Assembly (NCBI RefSeq): GCF_014282275.1 | Contig: NZ_VFIA01000002.1 | Span: forward strand, 62,001 to 126,000 | Source: Spirosoma utsteinense | GTDB lineage: Bacteria > Bacteroidota > Bacteroidia > Cytophagales > Spirosomataceae | DNA: 64,000 nt | Direction: 5' to 3' | Shown here: positions 1-9,266 of the stretch, in pieces | Layout of the letters: the number at the start of each line of letters is the position of its first letter | Position numbering within the stretch: the stretch's first letter is position 1 | Notes under the pieces: model-generated | The model's database searches: none | Told to the model about the DNA's origin: nothing | The model's input: only the letters and a program-made list of their open reading frames with translations | Position numbers and translations under genes: made by a program

Positions 1-32
1 GCACCATTGGCAAAAACGGTCGACGCCTTAAA

Positions 33-1457
33 ATGCGGGCGTCAGATATGTCAAATTTCGACTTTAGCGGTCTCGACCTGACGGGAGCCGACCTACGGTT
101 TTCGAACCTGGCCCGCGCCAACTTCAGGGGTTCGGTATTACGACAGGCCGACTTAAGCTTTTCTGACCTGAACGAAGCTGATTTCACCGACGCTGACCTC
201 TACGAAGCCAACCTTAGCTTTAGCGGTCTGGAGGGCACTAACCTGACGGGAGCCAATGTCGAAGGCGCGAAGTTTAATTTTTCGGGGCGAAGCCATTACC
301 GGCCCGAACCGATCCGCCCCGAACCAATTACCCTTACCACAATTCTGCAAAAACCGGGGTGGGGAACGCTTATTGGGATGATACTGGGAGCATTGTTGAT
401 TTACGGCTGTAACGCCGTGGTTTATTTTACCAACCTGATCTGGATCACCAAAGACCCGCTTATGGCTGGCCTTTACCAGTTTATCATTATCCAGAATATC
501 GTTGATGGTGCCGTTGTATTCCTACTGACCTGGTCATTGGTCACCTGGCTGACTACTCGTTTTCAGACCATCTGGAAACGACATCTGTTTGTGAGTGTGG
601 TCGTGGTTCTTGGCTTTTTCAGTCTCAACACCCTACTCTACTACTGGCTGGGGAAAGAGAGTGTTGACGCCTTATTAAAACGGCCGGAATTCACCACCGA
701 GAGCGCCCCCTGGTATTTTTATATACTTGGCAACCTGCTCATTACCAACATCTTTCTATACGTTCTACAGGAAGGCCGTCAACTGACGCGTAAGCTTTCT
801 GAGCAGGAATTTCAATTACTGAACCTGGAGAAACTGAAAACGCGCGCTGAACTGGATGCACTACAGGCCAAGATCAATCCGCATTTTTTGTATAATGCCT
901 TGAACAGTATTGCCAGTCTGGTGCACGAAAACCCCGATCAGGCAGAAGAAATGACCTTGTTGCTGTCCAAGTTATTTCGCTACTCGACCGGGCGGGACGG
1001 GGAGCTATTCGGGACACTGTCCGACGAGCTGGAGATGGTTAGTACTTATTTGCAGGTAGAACAGGTACGCTTTGGCAACCGGCTCACCTTCAGCGTCGAC
1101 GTAGCTAACCCCGCCCTCAACGAGCTACGGTTACCTCAATTCCTGCTCCAGCCAATTGTCGAAAACGCCATTAAACATGGCATTGCCAAACGGGCCGACT
1201 CTGGCCGGATCGACGTTCGGATTTACGAAAAAAATGGAGAACTTCATTTATGCGTTCATGATAACGGCCCGGCTTTTCCTGATGATATGGGTGGCGGCTA
1301 TGGGCTGCGAAGTATTCAGGATAAGCTCAAACTGCTTTATACCGACGACGCCCGCGTTGAACTTCAAAACTGGCCGATCAAGCAAGTCTTGGTTTCCATT
1401 CAGATGAGCAAGTTGAAAAATAGTGTCAATGACACCCGAATGACAAGTGATCACTAA
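33..1457 (+). CDS. Pentapeptide-repeat LytS-type sensor histidine kinase
   Basis: Membrane histidine kinase of the LytS/YehU group (His_kinase family). Residues about 7-85 are pentapeptide repeats of A(D/N)LxF type. Several hydrophobic membrane segments follow at about 110-255, then the phospho-acceptor motif NPHFLYNALNS near 281, an N box (QPIVENAIKHG) near 370 and glycine-rich ATP-lid motifs (DNGPAF, GGGYGL) near 410-422. The frame is open to the left edge of the window, so the true start may lie upstream and the first ATG at 33 is only the first visible one. It is followed 42 bp later by a LytTR response regulator, the usual partner. The ligand is unknown. A pentapeptide domain in front of the sensor region is unusual and suggests a scaffolding or protein-contact role, which is inference. 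Confidence 0.9.
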   Translation: MRASDMSNFDFSGLDLTGADLRFSNLARANFRGSVLRQADLSFSDLNEADFTDADLYEANLSFSGLEGTNLTGANVEGAKFNFSGRSHYRPEPIRPEPITLTTILQKPGWGTLIGMILGALLIYGCNAVVYFTNLIWITKDPLMAGLYQFIIIQNIVDGAVVFLLTWSLVTWLTTRFQTIWKRHLFVSVVVVLGFFSLNTLLYYWLGKESVDALLKRPEFTTESAPWYFYILGNLLITNIFLYVLQEGRQLTRKLSEQEFQLLNLEKLKTRAELDALQAKINPHFLYNALNSIASLVHENPDQAEEMTLLLSKLFRYSTGRDGELFGTLSDELEMVSTYLQVEQVRFGNRLTFSVDVANPALNELRLPQFLLQPIVENAIKHGIAKRADSGRIDVRIYEKNGELHLCVHDNGPAFPDDMGGGYGLRSIQDKLKLLYTDDARVELQNWPIKQVLVSIQMSKLKNSVNDTRMTSDH

Positions 1458-1499
1458 CGAAATGGGTTGTCTTCTTTCTTCATTCCTCACTCACTGACC

Positions 1500-2285
1500 A
1501 TGCACCTCCCGCTCAAAACTATCCTCATCGACGACGAACCCCTGGCTATCAGCCGCCTGCGCCGTTTGTTAGGTAAACACCGTGATACATTCGAGGTTGT
1601 TGGCGAAGCGCTCAACGGAGCCGAGGGGCTGACGCTTATTGAAGCCCAACGACCGGACGTTATTTTCCTGGATATCGAAATGCCACTACTCAATGGCTTT
1701 GAGATGCTGGCTCGCCTGAATGCCATGCCGATCGTGGTTTTTGCCACCGCATTCGATCAATATGCCATCCGGGCTTTTGAAGAAAATTCAGTCGACTACC
1801 TCCTCAAACCTATTGAAGCCGAGCGGCTGGCCCGGACGGCCCGTAAAATCAGGGCATTGGTTGAACACAGTACCACCGACCAACCGGGAATGAATCCGTC
1901 GGCCACCGACAACATGATCCGGTTGCTGGCGCAGATGCAGCCCAGAAAGGAGATCTATTCCTTGTCGGTAAAAACGGGGGACAAGATCAGGCTGGTCCCC
2001 TTGTCTGACATTGCCTTTTTCGAGGCCGAAGACAAGTATGTGTTCCTGGCAACGATGGATGGACAAAAATTTCTGACAACCTATACACTAACAACGCTCG
2101 CAGAGAAATTACCTGATACGTTTGTACGCGTGAGCCGGTCGGTAACGGTTAACCGGCACAAAATTGCCGAAGTCCACCGCCATTTCGACGGCAAATTCAT
2201 CCTGTCTATGACTGACAAGAAGGGTACCCGGCTCACCACGGGTAGTACCTATGGCGAGACCATACGGCAGTTGCTCGAGTTATAG
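1500..2285 (+). CDS. LytTR-family response regulator
   Basis: Cytoplasmic two-component response regulator of 261 residues. The N-terminal receiver has the acidic pair DDE at 11-13, the phosphorylated Asp58 in the motif FLDIEMP and the conserved Lys in LLKPIEAE. The C-terminal LytTR DNA-binding domain spans about 155-260 and includes FFEAEDKYVFL and FVRVSRSVTVNRHKI. The ATG at 1500 starts directly at the receiver and is preferred over a TTG at 1467 that adds 11 residues not belonging to the domain. It lies 42 bp after the pentapeptide/LytS kinase and almost certainly receives phosphate from it. Its targets cannot be read from this window. Confidence 0.93.
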   Translation: MHLPLKTILIDDEPLAISRLRRLLGKHRDTFEVVGEALNGAEGLTLIEAQRPDVIFLDIEMPLLNGFEMLARLNAMPIVVFATAFDQYAIRAFEENSVDYLLKPIEAERLARTARKIRALVEHSTTDQPGMNPSATDNMIRLLAQMQPRKEIYSLSVKTGDKIRLVPLSDIAFFEAEDKYVFLATMDGQKFLTTYTLTTLAEKLPDTFVRVSRSVTVNRHKIAEVHRHFDGKFILSMTDKKGTRLTTGSTYGETIRQLLEL

Positions 2286-2429
2286 GCACTTCTATCGTTG
2301 GCCTTACCGGAATGATTCATGAACGTACTCGCTGGCTTCATATGGGCACATGGAACACCTACACCTGGTGTAGCACACCGGATGATTCGGCAAAAGGCAT
2401 TACTTTTACGCCAGGAACCAGCCAGAAAC

Positions 2430-2768
2430 ATGAGCAAAAAAGGCCGTATCAGCGGGGTCGTGTACTCCACCGACCCTAACTTTAAGTATCAATCCAACGA
2501 GCAGCCACAACCCGAAACCCTGCCCCCTGCCAAACAGGACCTGAAGATTTGGCTGGTGAAACTGGGCGGCAACAAAGTTGTCACAACCGTTCGTGGATTC
2601 ATCGGTACTGATGGTGATTTGTCTGATCTGGGCAAACAACTGAAAGCCGCCTGTGGGGCAGGCGGCTCGGTCAAAGACGAAGAAATTCTTATTCAGGGCG
2701 ACCACCGCGACAAAGTACTGGCATGGCTCACCGGCAAAGGGTATGGCGCAAAAAAAGCCGGTGGTTGA
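2430..2768 (+). CDS. SUI1/YciH-type translation initiation factor
   Basis: A 112-residue protein of the eIF1/SUI1 family (bacterial YciH). The N-terminal part is a short basic tail (MSKKGRISGVVYST). The fold follows from about 45 onward, with the family motifs RGFIGTDGDLSDLGKQLK and CGAGGSVKDEEILIQGDH. In bacteria YciH is thought to discriminate against aberrant initiation complexes and is not essential. The ATG at 2430 is chosen because homologues begin with this MSKKGR-type tail; the frame stays open upstream to 2319 without family sequence. It is a stand-alone gene, convergent with the transporter gene to its right. Confidence 0.9.
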   Translation: MSKKGRISGVVYSTDPNFKYQSNEQPQPETLPPAKQDLKIWLVKLGGNKVVTTVRGFIGTDGDLSDLGKQLKAACGAGGSVKDEEILIQGDHRDKVLAWLTGKGYGAKKAGG

Positions 2769-2803
2769 CGGTGGATGTACTTTCGTCTGGGATCATTCAT
2801 CTT

Positions 2804-4312
2804 TCAGTCAATTCCACCCATCCATTTCTTCAGCGGCTTAGAGAAGATCAGCAGCACCAGACCGGCTGCCAGCGCGAAAATGGCCACGCTCTGAAACATG
2901 CCCGGCATTTGCTGAACGTTCTCTTCATCGAACCCACCGGCAAACAGCCCGGCAATCAGGTTGCCCAGCGACGAGCCCACAAACCAGAGACCCATCAACT
3001 GACTGGTATACCGTTTGGGCGAAAGCTTGGAGAACGCACTCAGGCCAACCGGACTCAGAAACAGTTCAGCGAGGGTAAAGAACAGATACGTAGAGCCTAA
3101 GAACAAGGGCGTGGTCCGTTCACCGGTCAGGGCCACATTGGCGGCAAATACCATGATGATGTACGCAATCCCCAGCAACAGCAGGGACACCGCGAATTTG
3201 GCTGGTACTGAAAAGTTGATATGCTTATTAGCCAGAAAAACCCAGAAACCGGCCAGCACCGGCGAAAAGATCAGAATAAAGGCCGGGTTCAAATTTTGAA
3301 ACCAGCTCGACGGCATCTGCCAGCCAAACACATTCAGGTCGGTATAGCGGTCAGCAAAAATTTGCAGCGATGACCCCTGCTGCTCATTACCCGCCCAATA
3401 CAAAGCTGCGGCCAGAAAGAAAACAAACAGGACAACGACCCGTTTTTTCTCGGTAGCATCCAGTCCACCGGCAATCAGTATATACGTAAAATAACTGACG
3501 GCAATGAGCGATATAACGGTGCCCATGGCCCGGGCCAGCCCCTGGGCCGTAGTCAGGTCCAGGACGCCCGTGAATTGCAAACCAGCCAGCAAAACGGCGA
3601 TTACGGTAAGAAAAACCAGCAGCGACCGGTTACCAGTAGATGATTTTTCGCCATCAGCCTGCTCGGGCTGAGCCACGAACTTACCGTAATCGCCCAGATA
3701 CCGTTGAGCGAATAACCGGTAGGTAACCAGGCCAAGCGCCATGGCTACGGCAGCCGCTCCAAACCCATAATGCCAGCCGACTTTCTGACCCAGATAGCCT
3801 ACAATAGAGATACCCAGCAATGAGCCGGTGTTGATACCCATGTAGAAGATCGAGAAAGCTGTGTCTTTACGGGCACCGCCTTCGGGGTATAGTTCGCCAA
3901 CGACGCTGCTGATGTTGGGTTTCAGCAAACCCGTACCCATGGCTACCGTACATAGTCCTGCATAGAACAGCCCGGGGCCGGCTGGGAAAGCCAGGATTAT
4001 ATGTCCCAGCATAATGATGATGCCACCATACCAGATGGACTTTCGCTGACCCAGCAGATTATCGGCTATCCAGCCGCCAGGCAACGAGAGCAGATATACC
4101 GATGCGGTATAGATACCATAAATAGCCGCCCCCTCAGCTTCGTTCAGGCCCATACCACCCCGAACATTGTCGAGCAGGAATAACAACAGAATGGCCCGCA
4201 TCCCGTAGTAGCTGAACCGCTCCCACATCTCGGTAAAAAACAGAACGAAAAGCCCTACCGGGTGGCCTAAGAGCGTAGCCTGATGAACGGGTGGACGAAC
4301 AGCTGATTCCAT
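2804..4312 (-). CDS. POT/PTR-family proton-coupled peptide transporter
   Basis: A 502-residue inner-membrane transporter of the proton-dependent oligopeptide family (MFS fold, about 12-14 helices). The E-x-x-E-R proton-coupling motif is intact in FTEMWERFSYYGMRA (Glu28, Glu31, Arg32). Other family signatures are GGWIADNLLGQRKSI in the loop after helix 2 and FLSPVGLSAFSKLSP in the C-terminal half. It imports di- and tripeptides with protons. The start is the ATG complementary to 4310-4312. It is monocistronic, convergent with the YciH-like gene. The neighbouring M23 peptidase could supply muropeptide-derived peptides, but nothing in the sequence ties the two together. Confidence 0.93.
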   Translation of the reverse strand: MESAVRPPVHQATLLGHPVGLFVLFFTEMWERFSYYGMRAILLLFLLDNVRGGMGLNEAEGAAIYGIYTASVYLLSLPGGWIADNLLGQRKSIWYGGIIIMLGHIILAFPAGPGLFYAGLCTVAMGTGLLKPNISSVVGELYPEGGARKDTAFSIFYMGINTGSLLGISIVGYLGQKVGWHYGFGAAAVAMALGLVTYRLFAQRYLGDYGKFVAQPEQADGEKSSTGNRSLLVFLTVIAVLLAGLQFTGVLDLTTAQGLARAMGTVISLIAVSYFTYILIAGGLDATEKKRVVVLFVFFLAAALYWAGNEQQGSSLQIFADRYTDLNVFGWQMPSSWFQNLNPAFILIFSPVLAGFWVFLANKHINFSVPAKFAVSLLLLGIAYIIMVFAANVALTGERTTPLFLGSTYLFFTLAELFLSPVGLSAFSKLSPKRYTSQLMGLWFVGSSLGNLIAGLFAGGFDEENVQQMPGMFQSVAIFALAAGLVLLIFSKPLKKWMGGID

Positions 4313-4495
4313 GCAGTTGGATTAAGAATTGGTCACGTGACCAAATTATGTAGTTTATTGACGAATAAAATAGTCGTAAATATACCTCGGGTTGTTGAAA
4401 CCGGCAACTGAGCCAATCCGTACCCCACAGGTGCCTTTTTCAATTAATCTGTACGACCTTTGCCAAAACCGTTTGCCCCGTTTTCGCTAGAACCA

Positions 4496-5137
4496 ATGAT
4501 GATCCTGCCCTTCGACTTCCAGCATGACCCGTATCTGGTGCTTGACTTTTCGGCCACTAATCCGGATCTGTCGACCGTAAATCTGACCGACACCGCAGCG
4601 TTCACCGACTATGTATTCGGTCAACTCCGGTCGGCCGGTACCACCATGGGCGTTGGCGGTTATAATGAACACCGCATTATCTACCGGCGAAGCACACATT
4701 TCAAAGGTGAAGAGGCAGAACCCCGTGAAATTCACCTTGGTATCGACTTGTGGACAGATGCGGGAACGCCTGTCTTCGCTCCGTTGGCCGGTAGGGTCCA
4801 TAGCTTTCAGGACAACGCGAACTTCGGCGACTATGGTCCAACCATCATTCTGGAACATACCACAGCCAATGGGCCGCTTTATAGTCTCTACGGTCATCTG
4901 AGCCGCCAGTCGCTTATAGGCTTATACGAAGGCAAGTCATTTCAGGCGGGCGAAAAACTGGCCGAAATTGGCCCATATCCCGAGAACGGTGACTGGCCTC
5001 CACACCTGCATTTTCAACTGATAACCGATATGCTGGGGCGTCGGGGTGACTTTCCCGGTGTCTGTTCACTGGCAGACCGCGAACGGTTTCTGGCCATCTG
5101 CCCTGACCCGAACCAGTTACTGGACATACCTTACTGA
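4496..5137 (+). CDS. M23-family (LytM) metallopeptidase
   Basis: A 213-residue protein with a peptidase M23 domain from about residue 80 to 200. The zinc and catalytic residues are visible as HLGIDLW (H-x3-D) and HLHFQ, with the core beta-strand motif GTPVFAPLAGRVHSF between them. M23 enzymes cut peptide cross-bridges in peptidoglycan. No signal peptide or membrane anchor is obvious at the N terminus (MMILPFDFQHDPYL), unlike most LytM endopeptidases, so a cytoplasmic muropeptide or small-peptide substrate is possible. Two ATGs at 4496 and 4499 fit; a TTG at 4460 would add 12 residues. A perfect hairpin directly after the stop separates it from pabB. Confidence 0.85.
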   Translation: MMILPFDFQHDPYLVLDFSATNPDLSTVNLTDTAAFTDYVFGQLRSAGTTMGVGGYNEHRIIYRRSTHFKGEEAEPREIHLGIDLWTDAGTPVFAPLAGRVHSFQDNANFGDYGPTIILEHTTANGPLYSLYGHLSRQSLIGLYEGKSFQAGEKLAEIGPYPENGDWPPHLHFQLITDMLGRRGDFPGVCSLADRERFLAICPDPNQLLDIPY

Positions 5138-5144
5138 GTTTAAA

Positions 5145-5193
5145 GATAGCCTGCGAATGCCATTGTTTCGAGTAATGGCATTCGCAGGCTATC
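5145..5193. terminator. Perfect 20-bp hairpin between convergent genes
   Basis: The arms 5145-5164 and 5174-5193 are exact reverse complements around a 9-nt loop. The hairpin sits between the M23 stop and the pabB stop and overlaps the last codons of pabB. On the minus strand it is followed by a short T-containing stretch; on the plus strand no T run follows. It most likely ends transcription from both sides. Confidence 0.7.
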
Positions 5194-6493
5194 CCTCCAG
5201 CACCTCCCGAATAGCCCGTGCCTTCAGCAGGCACTCTTCCCATTCCTGTGCCGGGTCGGCCTCATAGGTGATAGCGCTGCCAACCGAAAAAGAGGCATAC
5301 CGGCCTGGAGCATCATACAGCAGGGAGCGAATAACCACGCTGAAATCAAAATCGCCCTTGGGTGTGATAAAACCGAGGGCACCGGAATAAATACCCCGGC
5401 GGCTTACCTCCAGCTGGTCGATTAATTCCATTGCCCGTATTTTGGGGGCACCCGTCATACTGCCCATCGGAAACGCGTTTCGGAGCCCCTCGGCCCAGGA
5501 GATCTCGTTACGCAGCGTGGCCGATACCGTCGAGATCATCTGAAATACATGCTCAAACCCGTAGATGCCAAACAGCTCATTTACCTGTACCGAACCCGTT
5601 TCGGCTGAGCGGGCCAGATCGTTACGGACCAGATCAACGATCATCAGGTTTTCGGCCCGTTCTTTTTCAGAATGAAGCAGTTGTAGCCGCAGCTGCTCAT
5701 CTTCGATCGGGGTATGACCGCGCCGGATGGTCCCTTTGATCGGCTGGGACAGAATCTGTTGCCCTTGCTTGCGAAGAAAACGCTCCGGCGATGCACCAAC
5801 CACGTAGCGGTTGTTCACTTTCATAAAACTCGAAAATGGCATCGGCGACCGATCGTTGAGGGCCCGGTACGTCTCCAGCGGATCAAGATCAGCCGCTTCT
5901 ACCAGAAATTCAATGCAGTAGTTCAATTCGTAGACATCACCAGCCAGGATGTGTTGCTGAATTGTCCGGACGTTGTCCATGTATTCAGCAGGAGTAACGC
6001 GGCATTGAATTGGGAGCTTTCCCTTCCCCGCTGTCTGACGCTGCGGGAGAGGGAAAGCACAGAAGGCTTTGACTTCCTCCATCAGCGCGTCTACATCGCC
6101 CTCGCCCCGCACGATGATTTCATGACCGTCAAAATCGATTACCCATTCCGGTTCCACAAAACAGGCGTCCGGGAAGCCCAGCCGATTAGGGTGGCGGCTC
6201 GTCAGGTTTTCGAGTTGGTTTTTCAGATCATAGCCAAAATAGCCTGCCAGGTATGAGGGGTTTTCCAGATGAGCCTTATACAGACTCTGAAACGCATCCG
6301 GCTCTGACAACGAAATGACCCGCTTCGCACCGACAAACAGCCGGTTGGGAAACGGGTCACTGGGGTAATCGATTCCATTATTGGTCAGAAACAGCACAAA
6401 CCCATCGTCATGGGCTTGCCGGGTCGTAGCCCAGGCCAGTGTCTGCCACCGAAATGCTAACCCGTCGGCAACGGCCACGCGAGCTTCGTTCAT
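5189..6493 (-). CDS. pabB: Aminodeoxychorismate synthase component I (PabB-like)
   Basis: A 434-residue chorismate-binding enzyme that aminates chorismate to 4-amino-4-deoxychorismate for folate synthesis. The C-terminal two thirds carry the family motifs QPIKGTIRRG, MIVDLVRNDLAR, GSMTGAPKIRAMELID and RGIYSGALGF. PIKGT is the pattern of PabB; anthranilate synthase component I is the alternative, made less likely by the short N-terminal half and by the absence of trp genes nearby. It begins one base after the stop of the NYN/cold-shock gene, so the two form an operon. The stop lies in a strong hairpin. Confidence 0.85.
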   Translation of the reverse strand: MNEARVAVADGLAFRWQTLAWATTRQAHDDGFVLFLTNNGIDYPSDPFPNRLFVGAKRVISLSEPDAFQSLYKAHLENPSYLAGYFGYDLKNQLENLTSRHPNRLGFPDACFVEPEWVIDFDGHEIIVRGEGDVDALMEEVKAFCAFPLPQRQTAGKGKLPIQCRVTPAEYMDNVRTIQQHILAGDVYELNYCIEFLVEAADLDPLETYRALNDRSPMPFSSFMKVNNRYVVGASPERFLRKQGQQILSQPIKGTIRRGHTPIEDEQLRLQLLHSEKERAENLMIVDLVRNDLARSAETGSVQVNELFGIYGFEHVFQMISTVSATLRNEISWAEGLRNAFPMGSMTGAPKIRAMELIDQLEVSRRGIYSGALGFITPKGDFDFSVVIRSLLYDAPGRYASFSVGSAITYEADPAQEWEECLLKARAIREVLEG

Positions 6494-6494
6494 A

Positions 6495-7526
6495 CTACGG
6501 ACGAACTAACTGAACATCGACAGCGATGTCTTTACCCTCCGCATTTTGCCCGATGGTAAATTCGATTTCGTCGTCGACCTGTAGCTCATTGAAGTCTGTA
6601 TCGATCAGGCTGGTGTAATGGAAAAACAGGTTGTTGGGCGGGTAATTGACGAATCCATAGCCCGTTTTCAGGCTGCGAATGGTACTGATTTTGCGTCCTT
6701 CGGGGTCATCGTCGACAATGACGCCATCGGCTACGTTATAGTTAGGTTCGTCTGACTCCTGATAACCACTGTAGGCGCTGCCATTTGTAAGATTACCAAA
6801 GCTGTTCCCATTCCCGTAGGCCCCACCCGTGGTGGGGGTAGCCGCCGTGAAGGTGGGACGTGCCTGTGCCTGTTTTACGAACAGGTTCTGAATAACCAGA
6901 TCACTTTTGCGCGTCCGGTTATCGATCAATTCATGCATCGCTACCGGATACGATACCTCTTCCAGGAGATCCTGTGAGGTACGGGTTACCTGCTTTTCAC
7001 CCTGTTCGTTCTGGAATTCAAAATCCCAGCTCAGGACCATGATTCGCGAGCCAATAGTATTTAATTTGCGGATCAATGGCACATAGTCACCATCGGACGT
7101 AATAAGTACGACAACGTCGAATTTCTTATACTGAGCCAGTTCGAACGCTTCCAGAGCCAGCCATACATCAATGCCTTTTTCCTGTCGGTAACCCTGGTAT
7201 GTTTTCACGGGAAGGTAGTGGGTCACTACGCCTTCCGACATAAGAATATCATCGAACAACCGATCGTAGAACAGTTGATTACCCCGTTGATTTGCTTCGT
7301 GGGCGTTTAAGCGACCCCGGAAATAATGGGCATCCACAATCTGGCAAAGACGTTCGTTGACCCCCTCCTCCTCGGCTACCTGCCGCCGTATAAATGCATG
7401 AAGTCCCGAAATGCTGATCCGACTGCGTCGTTCGTGGGAATAATTGTAGTAGTTGCTTACGTGTAAGAAATAGTTACCGTCATAAAAAACCCCAATACGG
7501 GTCAATCTGGAAGATGATGTTGGCAT
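6495..7526 (-). CDS. NYN-domain nuclease-like protein with C-terminal cold-shock domain
   Basis: A 343-residue cytoplasmic protein. Residues about 10-190 form an NYN (PIN-like) domain with the acidic metal-binding motifs GVFYDGNYF and VVLITSDGDYVPLIRK. A low-complexity linker follows, rich in Gly, Asn and Ser. A cold-shock OB fold occupies about 270-343 (SLKTGYGFVNYPPNNLFFHY). NYN domains are putative RNases and the cold-shock domain binds single-stranded RNA, so a role in RNA turnover is likely but not shown. It is the first gene of a two-gene unit with pabB, with a one-base gap. Confidence 0.85.
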   Translation of the reverse strand: MPTSSSRLTRIGVFYDGNYFLHVSNYYNYSHERRSRISISGLHAFIRRQVAEEEGVNERLCQIVDAHYFRGRLNAHEANQRGNQLFYDRLFDDILMSEGVVTHYLPVKTYQGYRQEKGIDVWLALEAFELAQYKKFDVVVLITSDGDYVPLIRKLNTIGSRIMVLSWDFEFQNEQGEKQVTRTSQDLLEEVSYPVAMHELIDNRTRKSDLVIQNLFVKQAQARPTFTAATPTTGGAYGNGNSFGNLTNGSAYSGYQESDEPNYNVADGVIVDDDPEGRKISTIRSLKTGYGFVNYPPNNLFFHYTSLIDTDFNELQVDDEIEFTIGQNAEGKDIAVDVQLVRP

Positions 7527-7818
7527 GTTTTAACTATACGATTTAAACTGTATGACTACCAGGTAATTCAGTAAAACGGTTCTTTACCGCTATTGGGTTA
7601 GTTCAATAGAAATTAGGCTGCTCAAAAAATCTGATTCAGGGAGGCCTGTCTCGGGTCTATAGTTAAAAACAGTAGGAAGCAACTAATAACGCTAAGAACG
7701 ATTGCTATGGATAGAATAGAAGGTATAAACAGGTATAAAGAACTACAGTGCAAAAGTAGTACATTTTCGTTTGCAACGCGTCAGGGCCGTATCTTTGTCG
7801 GCTTACTAAGGCCCTATT
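7527..7818. other. Intergenic region between divergent NYN gene and hisB
   Basis: About 290 bp with no convincing gene; a 60-codon reading frame across 7707-7889 overlaps hisB and lacks protein character. The right end carries the likely hisB promoter. Confidence 0.6.
7770..7797 (+). promoter_or_regulatory. Bacteroidota-type promoter of hisB
   Basis: TATCTTTG at 7790-7797 matches the TAnnTTTG -7 consensus exactly. A TTTG at 7770-7773 could serve as the -33 element, with 16 bases between the boxes, slightly short. The ATG of hisB at 7819 would follow a leader of roughly 15 nt. Confidence 0.5.
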
Positions 7819-8967
7819 ATGCAAAAACTTTTGTTTATCGACCGCGACGGGACGCTCATTGCCGAGCCGCAGCCCGATCAGCAGGTTGATTCGTTAGCCA
7901 AACTCGATTTCATTCCGAAAGCAATCTCGGCTATGCGCCGAATTGCCGAAGAAACGAACTATGGCTTGATTATGGTTACCAATCAGGACGGCCTCGGTAC
8001 CGATTCATTTCCTGAAGATACCTTCTGGCCAGCCCACAACAAAATGATGACCACACTGGCCGGTGAGAACATCCGGTTTGCCGGTGTTCATATTGATCGC
8101 CATTTCCCCCGCGACAACGCTCCTACCCGCAAACCCGGTATCGGCATGCTGACCCAGTACCTCTCCAATGACTTCGATCTGGCTAACAGTTATGTCATTG
8201 GCGACCGACTGACCGACGTTCAGCTAGCCGTTAACCTGGGCGCAAAAGCCATATTGTTCCTGCCTCCCAACGGCCTGGAAACAGTTCAGACAGCCGATGT
8301 GTCTGGCCTGACCGATGCCATGCGCGACGCCATCGTATTCACGACCGGTGACTGGGACAAAATTTATGAGTTCCTGCGCTTACCCGCCCGAACAGCCACG
8401 GTTGACCGTAATACAAAAGAAACGCAGATTCGTGTCGACCTGAACCTCGACGGTACCGGCCAGGCTGCTATGCATACAGGGCTTGGCTTTTTCGATCATA
8501 TGCTCGACCAGGTGGCCAAGCATTCCGGAGCCGACCTACGCATTCATGTCCAGGGTGATCTTCATATCGATGAGCACCACACTATTGAGGATACGGCGCT
8601 GGCCCTCGGAGAAGCCTACCGCCAGGCGCTTGGCGACAAACGGGGTATCAGCCGTTACGGCTTTTTGCTGCCAATGGACGAAGCGCTGGCTCAGGTAGCC
8701 ATCGACTTTTCGGGGCGCCCCTGGTTAGTGTGGGATGCCGACTTCAAACGAGAGAAGATTGGCGATATGCCTACGGAAATGTTCTTTCATTTTTTCAAAT
8801 CATTCGCCGACACAGCGCTGTGTAATTTGAATGTGAAAGTGGAAGGTGACAATGAACACCACAAAATCGAGGCTATTTTCAAAGCGTTTGCCAAAGCCAT
8901 CAAAATGGCTGTTCGGCGCGATATCAACCAGTTAGACAACATGCCAAGCACAAAGGGCGTTCTATAA
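7819..8967 (+). CDS. hisB: Bifunctional histidinol-phosphatase / imidazoleglycerol-phosphate dehydratase
   Basis: A 382-residue fusion enzyme that catalyses two steps of histidine synthesis. The N-terminal HAD phosphatase (about 1-165) starts with the DxD motif in FIDRDGTLI and contains [10 protein letters not shown], the cysteine/histidine region [12 protein letters not shown] and the [10 protein letters not shown] acidic motif. The C-terminal dehydratase (about 185-382) shows [33 protein letters not shown] and [14 protein letters not shown], the histidine-rich manganese sites of HisB. Length and domain order match the enterobacterial-type fusion. No other his gene is adjacent. Confidence 0.96.
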   Translation: MQKLLFIDRDGTLIAEPQPDQQVDSLAKLDFIPKAISAMRRIAEETNYGLIMVTNQDGLGTDSFPEDTFWPAHNKMMTTLAGENIRFAGVHIDRHFPRDNAPTRKPGIGMLTQYLSNDFDLANSYVIGDRLTDVQLAVNLGAKAILFLPPNGLETVQTADVSGLTDAMRDAIVFTTGDWDKIYEFLRLPARTATVDRNTKETQIRVDLNLDGTGQAAMHTGLGFFDHMLDQVAKHSGADLRIHVQGDLHIDEHHTIEDTALALGEAYRQALGDKRGISRYGFLLPMDEALAQVAIDFSGRPWLVWDADFKREKIGDMPTEMFFHFFKSFADTALCNLNVKVEGDNEHHKIEAIFKAFAKAIKMAVRRDINQLDNMPSTKGVL

Positions 8968-9074
8968 CGTCTTTCTTACGCCTGCAAGGAAGCTGTCAAA
9001 ACAAAAGTCTGCTGTTCAGCGTCTATTATCCGACGTCTCTCGTATTTTTGCACCCGATTTCAACCGCTTATATC

Positions 9075-9176
9075 ATGGATTTATCAACCCCATTAACGCT
9101 CCTGTTCTACGCCGTTCTGCTGGTATCCGCATTCGTCACCGGTAAATGGCTGGAACGTAAAGACCGGAAATATTAA
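9075..9176 (+). CDS. 33-residue single-span membrane peptide
   Basis: A small reading frame of 33 codons encoding MDLSTPLTLLFYAVLLVSAF, then VTGKWLERKDRKY. It has one predicted membrane helix (about 7-25) and a strongly basic C-terminal tail, the positive-inside pattern of small inner-membrane proteins. It lies 107 bp after hisB and 90 bp before the acyltransferase. There is no family I recognise and the reading frame is short, but composition and layout favour a real gene over a chance frame. Confidence 0.5.
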   Translation: MDLSTPLTLLFYAVLLVSAFVTGKWLERKDRKY

Positions 9177-9192
9177 TCCAATAGACAGTCAT

Positions 9193-9248
9193 CAGTGAGC
9201 AGCTGCCAGTTAGTCTGCGTGGTTAACGTCTTATGAAGCTGCTCACTG
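9193..9248 (+). other. 12-bp inverted repeat upstream of the acyltransferase
   Basis: The arms 9193-9204 and 9237-9248 are perfectly complementary around a 32-nt loop, 18 bp before the acyltransferase ATG. There is no T run after it, so a leader structure is as likely as a terminator for the small peptide gene. Confidence 0.4.
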
Positions 9249-9266
9249 CAACTGTTTGCTGTATCT

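Noticed and set aside
5189-6493. Anthranilate synthase component I (trpE)
   Set aside because: Length and the PIKGT motif favour PabB, and no trp genes are adjacent.
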